Below are positions 26,574 through 33,561 of a stretch of DNA of 34,630 bases, piece after piece. Made by a program: the position numbers and the translations under genes. The stretch lies in contig NZ_RBWV01000012.1 of NCBI RefSeq assembly GCF_003634695.1, positions 432,819 to 467,448 of the forward strand, in the 5' to 3' direction. Each line of letters starts with the position of its first letter. Within the stretch, counting starts at the first letter, position 1. This DNA comes from Motilibacter peucedani. Lineage in GTDB: Bacteria > Actinomycetota > Actinomycetes > Motilibacterales > Motilibacteraceae. The notes under the pieces were generated by a model that saw only the letters and a list, made by a program, of their open reading frames with translations, made no database searches and was not told the origin of the DNA.

Positions 26574-26591
26574 CGCTGACGACCGTCAGCG
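26574..26591 (-). terminator. Hairpin downstream of the L7/L12-like gene
   Basis: CGCTGAC (26574-26580) and GTCAGCG (26585-26591) form a perfect 7-bp stem with a GACC loop, about 30 bases past the stop of the minus-strand L7/L12-like gene. A further copy of GTCAGCGC at 26541-26548 could compete for pairing. It is a plausible terminator without a U-run, and it lies 71 bases upstream of the DUF1871-like start. Confidence 0.45.
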
Positions 26592-26620
26592 CCTGAGACC
26601 GGCAGCTAGCACGCCTGAGC

Positions 26621-26854
26621 TCAGTCGCAGGCTAGGGCGTCGACAGCCTTCACTGCGGGGAGCAGCCCCAGGCCAGTTCGAGCGCGCGTCAACTTGACCG
26701 CCTCAACGCGCTTGCCGATCCTGAGCAGCTCGAGCACCTCCGAGGCGAGCGGCTCGGGAAGGATGACTGCCAGCAGTGCCGGCTTCTGCCGTCGATCCGA
26801 GCGATGCTTCCATAGCGACGTCAGCCTGATGACCATGAGTCGTCCACTGCCCAT
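26621..26854 (-). CDS. Mini-protein resembling the ribosomal L7/L12 C-terminal domain
   Basis: A 77-residue protein. The second half, LLRIGKRVEAVKLTRARTGLGLLPAVKAVDAL, follows the L7/L12 C-terminal pattern (a helix, then G-x-x-x-x-A-[IV]-K-L-x-R-x-x-TG-x-x-L-x-x-A-x-x-A-V). It lacks the L7/L12 N-terminal dimerisation domain. Such isolated domains occur as hypothetical proteins in actinobacteria; their role is not established. The ATG at 26854 could be replaced by the one at 26836. It starts only about 30 bases from the IS110 transposase stop, so its original promoter may have been displaced. Confidence 0.6.
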   Translation of the reverse strand: MGSGRLMVIRLTSLWKHRSDRRQKPALLAVILPEPLASEVLELLRIGKRVEAVKLTRARTGLGLLPAVKAVDALACD

Positions 26855-26884
26855 CGCTTCGCACGCTCATGGCTCCCCTCTGTG

Positions 26885-28228
26885 TCAAGGGCGTGGCGCG
26901 GCCCCTGATGAGGATGCGGCGGCGTTGGTCGGCGTCAACGTCGTTCGTCCGGTGGGGCGCTCCACGTTGACGCCTCGGGCGCGCCGCCGAGCAGGCGCAG
27001 GGGCGGCCGCCGCGCCCTTCCCGGCCGGGCTCGGCGGGGGTAGCGTCGCAGGAGCGGGTTCGGGATGTGGCTGGTCCGAAGTGCCGACGCCCGGGAACAA
27101 GTCGGCCGCGCTGGAGTCCGTAGACGCCCCGAAGTGCCCTCCCGAACCCGTCTCACCGACCTCGTCGATGTCGACTCGGGCGAGGGCTGCGAGCGAGCGG
27201 GCGGCGGCGTCGGCGACGAGCTGGCGGTAGACCACGTCGGAGAGCCGCCTGCGCAGGCATCGCAGCGCCTCCAGCTTGGTCTTGCCTTCGGCGATCTTGC
27301 GCCGGTAGTAGGTCCGCCCGACGGTGTCGTGTCGGATCTGCACGATCGCGGCGATGTAGAGCACGTGGTTCAGCCGCCGGTTACCCGCCCGGGACAACCG
27401 GTGCCGGGTCTGCTCTCCGCTCGAGGCGTCGATCGGCGCGGTCCCGGTCCAGGACGCGAACCGGTTGCGGTCCCGGAACCGGGCGACGTCCTGCACATCG
27501 GCGAGGATCCGGGCCGCGCCGGCCGGGCCGATCCCGAACACGTTCAGCAGCCCGGACCCCTGCGCCTGCACCGCGTCACGCAGCCGCCTGGTGAGGGTCT
27601 TGAGCCGGGCGTCGAGGTCCTCCACCTCGCCCACCAGCTCGCCGGCCAGCTCCTTGCGCACCCGGCCAGCCGGGTCACGCGGGCGCACCGTGGCCAGCAG
27701 GTGGCGTGCCTGCAGCGGGGAGAGGTGCCGCGGCGCGCCGCCGGGAACGATCTCGAGCAGCAGTCGGTGCAGCCGGTTCAACGCCTGTGCCCGCGCCCGG
27801 GACAGCTCATCGCGCCGGTCGCACAACAGCCGCAGCACCACGATCTCCTCACCCACCGACACCTCACGCAGGGCCTTGCCGCGCACGGCGGCGACCGCCA
27901 CCGAATGCGCGTCCGTGGCGTCGGTCTTGCGCCCCTGCCCCGTGTTCAGCACCCGCACCCGGGCCGACAGCTTGGCCGGCACGTCGAGGACGCGCTCGCC
28001 ATCAGCGAGCAGCCGCTGCGCCAGCGGGCGGCCCGTGCCGTTCGCGCCCTCCACCGCCCACACCCGGCACGGCCACTGCCGCACGTAGGCCAGCAACAGT
28101 GCATAGCCCTGCCGGTCCATGCCGAACCGGCCCCGCGCATGCACGACCTCACGCTCGTCGACCACCTCGATCGTGGCCGACGCCTTGTGCGGGTCGGTAC
28201 CGATCACCACCCTGCCCACGCTGCCCAT
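26885..28228 (-). CDS. IS110-family transposase (DEDD RuvC-like plus Tnp20 domain)
   Basis: A 447-residue recombinase. The N-terminal RuvC-like DEDD domain shows D12 (GTDPHK), E60 (AVEGANGTG), D103 and D106 (TDATDAHS). The C-terminal Tnp20 domain has FGIGPAGAARILADV, FASWTGTAPIDASSG with the likely catalytic Ser near 269-270, and HRLSRAGNRRLNHVLY. The family works with a structured RNA encoded in the element. The ATG at 28228 has AGGAGG 6 bases upstream. Residues from about 365 on form an unusual Ala/Pro/Arg-rich tail that overlaps a strong hairpin. All four acidic residues are intact, so activity is possible. Confidence 0.95.
   Translation of the reverse strand: MGSVGRVVIGTDPHKASATIEVVDEREVVHARGRFGMDRQGYALLLAYVRQWPCRVWAVEGANGTGRPLAQRLLADGERVLDVPAKLSARVRVLNTGQGRKTDATDAHSVAVAAVRGKALREVSVGEEIVVLRLLCDRRDELSRARAQALNRLHRLLLEIVPGGAPRHLSPLQARHLLATVRPRDPAGRVRKELAGELVGEVEDLDARLKTLTRRLRDAVQAQGSGLLNVFGIGPAGAARILADVQDVARFRDRNRFASWTGTAPIDASSGEQTRHRLSRAGNRRLNHVLYIAAIVQIRHDTVGRTYYRRKIAEGKTKLEALRCLRRRLSDVVYRQLVADAAARSLAALARVDIDEVGETGSGGHFGASTDSSAADLFPGVGTSDQPHPEPAPATLPPPSPAGKGAAAAPAPARRRARGVNVERPTGRTTLTPTNAAASSSGAAPRP
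26931..26974. repeat. 11-bp perfect inverted repeat in the transposase 3' coding tail
   Basis: GGCGTCAACGT (26931-26941) and ACGTTGACGCC (26964-26974) pair perfectly around a 22-base loop. It lies in the last part of the transposase gene, about 45 bases inside its stop codon, where the protein is low-complexity. It may be a structural part of the right end of the element or of an RNA made from it, rather than being selected for protein sequence. Confidence 0.7.
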
Positions 28229-28540
28229 CCCGGCCTCCTCACCGAGAGCTCCACCAGCGGACTGCGGGGACGGGCACCGCTACTTCGAGCCGAGCAGACC
28301 CCTCTTCAGCCACGCCCCGCCGGCACCCGACGGACCAGCACTCCATGAAAAAGAGCCACACCGACCACGGGTGGGCAGCCGCAAAACGAGCGACCCGCCG
28401 GGCACCTCGACCCCAGCCTGGCCAGACCGAAGCCGTACGTCCATAGAACAAGTAGCCGCGGAGCGCTTGTCCGGGCAGACGTCGTCAAGGCAGGGTGACG
28501 GGACGTGCAGGAGTTTGAACGCGAGCGGACATAGTGAGGT
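28229..28540 (-). ncRNA. IS110 leader, candidate guide (bridge-type) RNA region
   Basis: This 312-base stretch between the transposase start and the sigma-factor start has no convincing gene. In IS110-group elements the non-coding left end upstream of the transposase encodes a structured bridge RNA that specifies donor and target DNA. Short self-complementary pieces are visible (CTGGCCAG at 28418-28425; ACAAG at 28448-28452 with CTTGT at 28466-28470), but I cannot fold it or place the two guide loops. The part nearest 28541 includes the sigma-gene promoter region. Confidence 0.35.
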
Positions 28541-29131
28541 GTGACCTCGGACTGCCTGCGCGACGGCGCTGACGACGCGGCCGTGTGGTCGGCGGTACGA
28601 GGTGGATCCGCCGGCGCGTTCGCCGTGGTGTTCGATCGGCACTCGCGCGGTGTCTACAACGCCCTGTACCGGCGCACCGGGTCGTGGGACGCCGCCGAGG
28701 AGCTGACAGGCGCAGTGTTCCTGGTCGCGTGGCAGCGACGGCATGACCGGCTGGCTGGCGGTGACGAGACACTGCTGCCTTGGCTGCTGAAGATCGCCGC
28801 TCACGTCGCGAGTAACGCCGAACGCTCACGTCGCCGCTACGAAGCAGCCGTTGCACGGCTGCCGGCTGAGCCGGACGTCGACCCCACCAGTGGCGCGGAC
28901 GAAAGGCTCGACGCGTCCCGCGTCGCCGCCGCTCTGGCTCCCGCCCTCCGCGCTCTCCCTGCTGAGCAGCTGGCCGCAGTTCACGCCCTCGCCGATCACG
29001 GCGACCAGGCTGCGGCGGCTCGCGCCCTCGGCGTGCCTGCCGGCACGTTCACCTCACGGCTGTCCCGAGCGAGGGGACGCCTCCGCAACGCCTCACCCGA
29101 CGCAGCACCCAAGGACTCCCGCCATGAGTGA
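28541..29131 (+). CDS. ECF-type RNA polymerase sigma factor
   Basis: A 196-residue sigma-70 family protein. Region 2 spans about residues 25-100 (AFAVVFDRHSRGVYNALYRR, DAAEELTGAVFLVAWQRRH, LLPWLLKIAAHVASNAERSRRR), and region 4 about 135-180 (LPAEQLAAVHALADHGDQAAAARALGVPAGTF, SRLSRARGRLR). The GTG at 28541 is 5 bases after CATAGT, a good -10, so the message may be leaderless. It overlaps the downstream membrane-protein gene by 8 bases, the usual pairing of an ECF sigma factor with its regulator. Target genes are unknown. Confidence 0.92.
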   Translation: MTSDCLRDGADDAAVWSAVRGGSAGAFAVVFDRHSRGVYNALYRRTGSWDAAEELTGAVFLVAWQRRHDRLAGGDETLLPWLLKIAAHVASNAERSRRRYEAAVARLPAEPDVDPTSGADERLDASRVAAALAPALRALPAEQLAAVHALADHGDQAAAARALGVPAGTFTSRLSRARGRLRNASPDAAPKDSRHE

Positions 29132-30167
29132 TCTAGACGAGCGGCCCCTTCCCGAACAGACCCGCCTGAGGCTGCGCGCTGAACTGCACGCGATAGCCAG
29201 CTCGGACCAGTCGACGCCGGACCGCACCTGGCCGACAGTTATGGCGGCCGTCGCGGCGGTCCTCGCGGTGGTGGTCGCCGCCTCCGGCGCCGCCCTCCTG
29301 CGCGGCGGACAGCAGCACACCTCCGCGGGGTACATCCCACCGCCTGCGCCGAACGTAACGGTGCCCCACCGCCCTGGCGCGAGCACCAGACCGATGGCCT
29401 GGACCGCGGTGCGCACTGACCGCGATCCAGCCCTCCTCGTGGTCACCTACATGGGCGGCGACGGCAGCTGCGAGGGCGCCGTTGACACGCGCGTGCATGA
29501 GCGCGCCAAGGCCGTGATCATCGATCTGCGCGCGGAGGTGCCCGCACCACGCACTGTCGTGCAGCCCGACGGGCGCCGGGCCGTCGGGCTCTGCGACTTG
29601 GTAGGCGTCGACGCCCAAGTCGAGGTCCGACTGTCCCTCCCACTGGGCACGCGGGCTGTGATCGACCCCAACGGACGGAGCAGCACCGGGGGAGCGGTTC
29701 AGGTTCGGCATCGCGTGTTCGACGGCAGCCGGCTACTCACCCCAACCGGTCTCCCCCGCGGGTACGTCCGGGAGAGGGACCACGAGTACTTGGGCACCGC
29801 AGGCTGGACCCGCAGCTGGAGCGACACGAGGGGGCCGAACCTCGTGACACCCGAGCCGGCCGCCAGCGCACCCACCGTGCAGCCGCAAGCCACGTGTAAC
29901 CCCCAGCGGCACCCCACCGTCCTCGTCCGCCAAGGCGGAAGCGGTCCAACCTCCATCCCGCCGAGCTGGAGCCCGGCCGGCACCGTCACCATCGCCCAGC
30001 AGCCCGCGCAGCTGCGCAAGGACTCCCTTGGCAACTGGTCACTCTTCTGGCACGACCCGACCGCACAGCAGAACGTCGAGGTCCAGTCGTTCTCGTTCTG
30101 CTCCGGCATGCGCCCCTTCAACGAGCAGGAGTTCCTCACCATCGCCCGCTCCCTACGCCCCGCGTGA
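29124..30167 (+). CDS. Membrane-anchored partner of the sigma factor (possible anti-sigma factor)
   Basis: A 347-residue bitopic protein from the ATG at 29124. A short cytoplasmic part (about 33 residues, PLPEQTRLRLRAELHAI) precedes one span (VMAAVAAVLAVVVAASGAAL) and a large exported domain with four cysteines (GSCEG, GLCDL, ATCNP, SFCSG). No zinc-type anti-sigma HxxxCxxC motif is seen and the cytoplasmic part is short for a sigma-binding domain. The anti-sigma role is therefore an inference from the 8-base overlap with the sigma gene. No domain is recognised in the exterior part. Confidence 0.8.
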   Translation: MSDLDERPLPEQTRLRLRAELHAIASSDQSTPDRTWPTVMAAVAAVLAVVVAASGAALLRGGQQHTSAGYIPPPAPNVTVPHRPGASTRPMAWTAVRTDRDPALLVVTYMGGDGSCEGAVDTRVHERAKAVIIDLRAEVPAPRTVVQPDGRRAVGLCDLVGVDAQVEVRLSLPLGTRAVIDPNGRSSTGGAVQVRHRVFDGSRLLTPTGLPRGYVRERDHEYLGTAGWTRSWSDTRGPNLVTPEPAASAPTVQPQATCNPQRHPTVLVRQGGSGPTSIPPSWSPAGTVTIAQQPAQLRKDSLGNWSLFWHDPTAQQNVEVQSFSFCSGMRPFNEQEFLTIARSLRPA

Positions 30168-30265
30168 CGGACCGACCTGCCACGAACGACCGCTCATGCC
30201 GCCGTCATCGCTCTTCCGCCTGGGTCCCGTCGACTCGCGCTCCGTGCGCGCCGAGAGCCCCGGCG

Positions 30266-30787
30266 ATGACCGAGACTGGCCGGATGAGCTGGGGAAGCGA
30301 ACGCATCGTTGAGGTGGCCCGCGCCTACCGGCGGCACGACGCGCTGTTAAGGGGCAGCCGTGAGCAACGGCTCGCCGCCTTCGACGGGCCCGATCTTTGG
30401 GCCGAGGACTTGGTGTACGAAGAGTCCAGCGCCGGCACGCTGCCGGTCGAGGTCGTCGACGCGATGCTGCACGACCCTGACGGAGACGCCGAGTTCCGCA
30501 GCTCCGTGGCTGCCGGCCCTCTCGAGCGCCTGCTGCATGCACAGCCGGCCGCTTACGCGGGCGCGATCCTCGAACGCACCGGCCGCGACCCTCTCTGGGT
30601 CGAGGCGCTCGCCGGGGTCTGGCTCGACCGCATGGCATGGGGACAACTCGCCGAGGACATGCGCAGGCACCTCCCAGAGCCGCCGCCGGAGATCGCCGCG
30701 TCCAAGAAGGACAAGCGGTCGCGGCGCCCGAGCAAGCGTCAGCACCCGCACGGCCATCAGCCAAGACTGCCTCCGCCACACGACTGA
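30266..30787 (+). CDS. DUF6869-like protein, unknown function
   Basis: A 173-residue soluble protein with a conserved-looking core: VVDAMLHDPDGDAEFRSSVAAGPLERLL, then AILERTGRDPLWVEALAGVWL in outline. That arrangement (GPLE-x-LL and later R-DP-x-W-x-x-A-L-AGVW) is what I recall for DUF6869. A basic tail (SKKDKRSRRPSKRQ) follows. The ATG at 30266 is preferred, with one at 30284 also possible; the upstream open frame to 30164 looks non-coding. No ribosome binding site is obvious. Such proteins are orphan accessory genes of unknown role. Nothing is seen in 30788-31006. Confidence 0.6.
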   Translation: MTETGRMSWGSERIVEVARAYRRHDALLRGSREQRLAAFDGPDLWAEDLVYEESSAGTLPVEVVDAMLHDPDGDAEFRSSVAAGPLERLLHAQPAAYAGAILERTGRDPLWVEALAGVWLDRMAWGQLAEDMRRHLPEPPPEIAASKKDKRSRRPSKRQHPHGHQPRLPPPHD

Positions 30788-31018
30788 CCGAGCGCACTAG
30801 GACCGGCCGCACTTGATTCTGCTTGAAGCCAGGCACGCGTGCAGGTGGCGGGCGCTTGCGCGTCGTCCGGTCATGCCGCGGATCGTGCCCCGATTACGCG
30901 CCAGCTCCTGGGTTGATGACAACTACTGCTGGGTGGTCGGCGTGCAGCGTGCCTGCAGTCAGCGGTGCTCGAGTGGTGCGCCCGAGGATGTGTCCGCTGC
31001 CTCATCCATACTCCGCCT

Positions 31019-31804
31019 ATGGGTGCCTGGGGGCCAGCGATCTTCTCCGACGACGTCGCGACCGACGTCAGGGACGATTACAAAGCTCTGCTCGAGGACC
31101 AGGTCCCGGACGACGAGGCCACACAGCGCGTCGTCGCCCGGTACAAGTCGCTCGACGCCGACGAGGCGCACGTCCTCTGGCTCGCCCTCGCCGCTACGCA
31201 ATCTCAACTCGGACGTCTCGACGAGCACGTCAAGGTCCGCGCCCTTGAGGTCATTGACCAAGGCATCGGGCTCCAAGAGTGGCGGGAGGCAGGGAGCAAA
31301 GAACTCGCCGCACGCGTCTCCGCGCTCACAAAGCTGCGCCGACAGCTGACCGGGCCGCCGCCGCCACGCCGGACGGTCCGACGCTCCTGGCGCTACGAGA
31401 CGGATCTCGCGCCAGGCGACGTGCTTTCCTTCACCGCCAGCAACGGGCGGGTCGCCCTGCTCTACGTGGCCCGCATCGACGACTCTCGAGACGGCGCGAT
31501 CCCGATCCTGGCGCGCCTGGACTGGACAGGCTCCGCCCTGCCCGACGACGGGACGATCTCGACCCTCCCGACGAGGACGCAGACAGTCACGACCCTTCTA
31601 GGCGACGAGGTGCGCCCGGACTCCTGCCTTACCTACCTTGCCCGCAGGAGGGACCCGGACTGGCAGGACACCGGCTTCTCTCGCGCTGGAGACCGAACCC
31701 TCCGCGGCAGCACCGACGAGGCGATTCGCTTCTCGACCGGCTCAACCTGGTCACAACTCGCCACCCGCCTCGAGCGGGAGCTCACCCGCCCCCAGCAGCG
31801 CTGA
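31019..31804 (+). CDS. DUF4259-like N-terminal protein, unknown function
   Basis: A 261-residue soluble protein. The start MGAWGPAIFSDDVATDVRDD fits the DUF4259-type opening (MGxWGxxxFxxDxAxD). It continues with a helical part (DEAHVLWLALAATQSQLGRLD) and a beta-rich half (DLAPGDVLSFTASNGRVALL, PILARLDWTG). I recall close relatives as widespread actinobacterial hypothetical proteins with no known function. The ATG at 31019 begins exactly at the conserved MGAWGP and lies 6 bases after CATACT (31007-31012), a plausible -10, so the message may be leaderless. Confidence 0.7.
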   Translation: MGAWGPAIFSDDVATDVRDDYKALLEDQVPDDEATQRVVARYKSLDADEAHVLWLALAATQSQLGRLDEHVKVRALEVIDQGIGLQEWREAGSKELAARVSALTKLRRQLTGPPPPRRTVRRSWRYETDLAPGDVLSFTASNGRVALLYVARIDDSRDGAIPILARLDWTGSALPDDGTISTLPTRTQTVTTLLGDEVRPDSCLTYLARRRDPDWQDTGFSRAGDRTLRGSTDEAIRFSTGSTWSQLATRLERELTRPQQR

Positions 31805-31900
31805 ACGGACCCCGGAGAACGCTCAGCGAAGCCAAGTTCGTCGTGAGGACCAATCCACTGTCGAGGAACCCCCTCTCCTGCCGCGAGCAGCGCGCCTTCG

Positions 31901-31927
31901 TTGAAACTCCTCGTCGGCCGCTACCGT
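31901..31927 (+). promoter_or_regulatory. Probable leaderless promoter for the HhH-GPD-like gene
   Basis: TTGAAA (31901-31906) and TACCGT (31922-31927) form a -35/-10 pair with a 15-base spacer. The GTG start at 31935 follows the -10 by 7 bases, so transcription would begin at or next to the start codon. No ribosome binding site precedes it, which supports a leaderless message. Confidence 0.5.
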
Positions 31928-31934
31928 CAGGCTG

Positions 31935-32711
31935 GTGAACCAGGAAGTCGGTGAGTTCTCCCTCACTGGGCATGCCGAGCCTCAGGCTCGGCAACTGCCG
32001 GACCTGTCGAGCACGGACCAAGCAGAGCTCGAGCATCTGGTCAACGCCGTCCAGGCACTCAACCCGCAACCCCGGGCGCAGCGGTGGCGCAGCCTCACGT
32101 ACTGCCTGGTCGACGCCGTGTGGAGTATCGGCGCCCGCTACGACACCGTGGTCGTGCCCCTCGTGCGTCGCGTCGCCCACGAGCACGGCGACGGCGAGCC
32201 GCTGGTCGACACCGGAACGCCCCTGCCGCGTGACCCCGCACCGCTACGAGCTTTTCTTGCGCGCTTCGGGCCACACAACCCGCTGACGAGCGTCACCAAC
32301 CGTCAGAGGACCTCAACCCGAGGCGGGGCGCTCAAGGCCGACGTCGCACGTCGATACGCCGAGGTGCTTCTCGAACACGGCGTCGGCACGCTGGCCGACG
32401 TCGCGCCACTGATGCGGGACGCCCGACGCTTCGAGCACGTGAACGACACCCTGCGCCGGCTCCCCGGCGAAGGACAGCACGGCGTGCGCCGCAACTACCT
32501 GTGGATGCTCGCGGGCGACGACGACGGCGTGAAACCGGACCGGATGGTCCTTCGCTGGTTCGCCCGCCATGGCCAACATGTTGAGCCGCTTGAAGCCGCC
32601 ATGTTGGTCAGGGCGATCGCTGATCGGCTGACCGAGCTGGGGCATCCGACGACGCCGTGGGAAGTCGACCACGCGATCTGGAGCGCTCAGCGCGCCCCGC
32701 GCCACTCCTGA
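31935..32711 (+). CDS. HhH-GPD-like (endonuclease III fold) protein, possibly non-glycosylase
   Basis: A 258-residue protein. The helical start of the fold, WRSLTYCLVDAVWSIGARYD (51-70), resembles the opening of HhH-GPD base-excision proteins. LPGEGQHGVRRNYLWML (176-192) occupies the hairpin position normally reading LPGVGxKTA, and KPDRMVLRW (200-208) the position of VDTHVxR. An Asp (D202) is kept but the catalytic Lys of bifunctional enzymes is not, and no 4Fe-4S cysteine cluster is present. It may bind DNA without cutting it, or be a monofunctional glycosylase. I infer the fold by eye only. Confidence 0.6.
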   Translation: MNQEVGEFSLTGHAEPQARQLPDLSSTDQAELEHLVNAVQALNPQPRAQRWRSLTYCLVDAVWSIGARYDTVVVPLVRRVAHEHGDGEPLVDTGTPLPRDPAPLRAFLARFGPHNPLTSVTNRQRTSTRGGALKADVARRYAEVLLEHGVGTLADVAPLMRDARRFEHVNDTLRRLPGEGQHGVRRNYLWMLAGDDDGVKPDRMVLRWFARHGQHVEPLEAAMLVRAIADRLTELGHPTTPWEVDHAIWSAQRAPRHS

Positions 32712-32797
32712 GGGTGAGGGCGAACGCGTCAGCAGGGAAACTGTGCACCGGCCGCGATGGGTCCCACGAAGTGTCCGGACATGCCGCTGCGAGCGCA

Positions 32798-32829
32798 TTT
32801 GGTCACCAAAGCTTTGCATCGGATCCGAT
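32798..32829. promoter_or_regulatory. Two adjacent short palindromes upstream of the PH-like gene
   Basis: TTTGGTCACCAAA (32798-32810, 6-bp arms and one central base) is followed by ATCGGATCCGAT (32818-32829, perfect 12-bp palindrome). They lie in the 226-base gap before the gene at 32938 and are AT-richer than their surroundings. They are possible operator sites; nothing else is seen in the gap. Confidence 0.3.
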
Positions 32830-32937
32830 CGAGTCTCCGGGTGGCTGCTCGAGGAGAACGCCACCTCGAGCCTGAGCGGCTACGCCGTTGGGCCCGCCGA
32901 ACGTAGGGTCCGTCCGGGCTAAGTGAGAAGGTGAAGC

Positions 32938-33420
32938 ATGGCCGCGAACCGCAGGCAGCGCATCCGAGTGTCATGGCGCGACGTTGCTACTCAGTTCATC
33001 TCTGCGGGATTCATGCTGCTGCTCGCGCTACAGCAGGCGATCTCCGCGTACGGGTCTCCCGTCGGCGTTCTCTGCTTGGTGACCGTCGCGGCGCTGAACG
33101 TGGTCGCTGCCCTCTACCTCCGCAGCCGCGGTGTCGTCCTTACACCCCAGGCAGCCGTGGTCAAGGGAGTGCGCACCACACTGGTGCCCTGGTCGCAGGT
33201 GCAGGCCGTGCTGCGCCAGCGCTGGTTGATGACTGATGTGGTCGTCCTGCTCACCCTGGACAAGTCGCTCCGGCTGAGGGCACCGACGGCGTGGTTCGGC
33301 TTCGGTGACGACGAGTACGAGCGCGACTACCACCGGATCGGTCAGTGGTGGCTCGCGCACCGTGGTGATGCGTGGGTGCCTTTGCGACCTGAGGCGCCGC
33401 CCGCCGCACCGGCGGGTTGA
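32938..33420 (+). CDS. PH domain-like small membrane protein
   Basis: A 160-residue protein with two membrane spans (FISAGFMLLLALQQAISAY and VGVLCLVTVAALNVVAALYL). They are followed by a bacterial PH-like beta domain (RGVVLTPQAAVVKGVRTTLV, PWSQVQAVLRQ) and a Pro/Ala tail. The family is found in actinobacterial membranes; no specific function is known. The ATG at 32938 follows GAAGGTG, a plausible ribosome binding site. It converges with another PH-like membrane protein across a hairpin-rich gap. Confidence 0.75.
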   Translation: MAANRRQRIRVSWRDVATQFISAGFMLLLALQQAISAYGSPVGVLCLVTVAALNVVAALYLRSRGVVLTPQAAVVKGVRTTLVPWSQVQAVLRQRWLMTDVVVLLTLDKSLRLRAPTAWFGFGDDEYERDYHRIGQWWLAHRGDAWVPLRPEAPPAAPAG

Positions 33421-33465
33421 GCGAGGTCCGGGTTGCCGCCACTGCCGCCGAACACGCAGGCGCGA

Positions 33466-33507
33466 GCTCGGGAAGCCCCGAGCCCGCACTACCAGCCACC
33501 CGGGCTC
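33466..33507. terminator. Overlapping alternative hairpins between convergent genes
   Basis: GCTCGGG (33466-33472) can pair with CCCGAGC (33477-33483), a 7-bp stem with a 4-base loop. The shared segment GAGCCCG (33480-33486) can instead pair with CGGGCTC (33501-33507). The two stems are mutually exclusive. Sitting between two convergent genes, the structure fits a bidirectional terminator. Confidence 0.55.
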
Positions 33508-33561
33508 GGCGCACGCCTCGCAGCCGGACCCGATGCCTCAGGACTCGAGCGCAAGGACGCG

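Larger units (their letters stand above)
26873..28500 (-). mobile_element. IS110-family insertion sequence (ends approximate)
   Basis: The element consists of one transposase gene on the minus strand and a long upstream leader. IS110 elements generally lack classic terminal inverted repeats and often make no clear target duplication, so the ends cannot be fixed from one copy. The right end must lie between the transposase stop (26885) and the neighbouring small gene. The left end lies between 28229 and the sigma-factor start (28541). Coordinates given are estimates. Confidence 0.7.

Noticed and set aside
27065-28348. Plus-strand open frame of about 427 codons antisense to the transposase
   Set aside because: The minus strand carries the complete IS110 DEDD and Tnp20 motifs; the antisense translation has no recognisable domain.
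28851-29123. Upstream extension of the sigma partner protein inside the sigma gene
   Set aside because: It overlaps sigma region 4 in another frame; the ATG at 29124 gives the usual short overlap and a sensible membrane topology.
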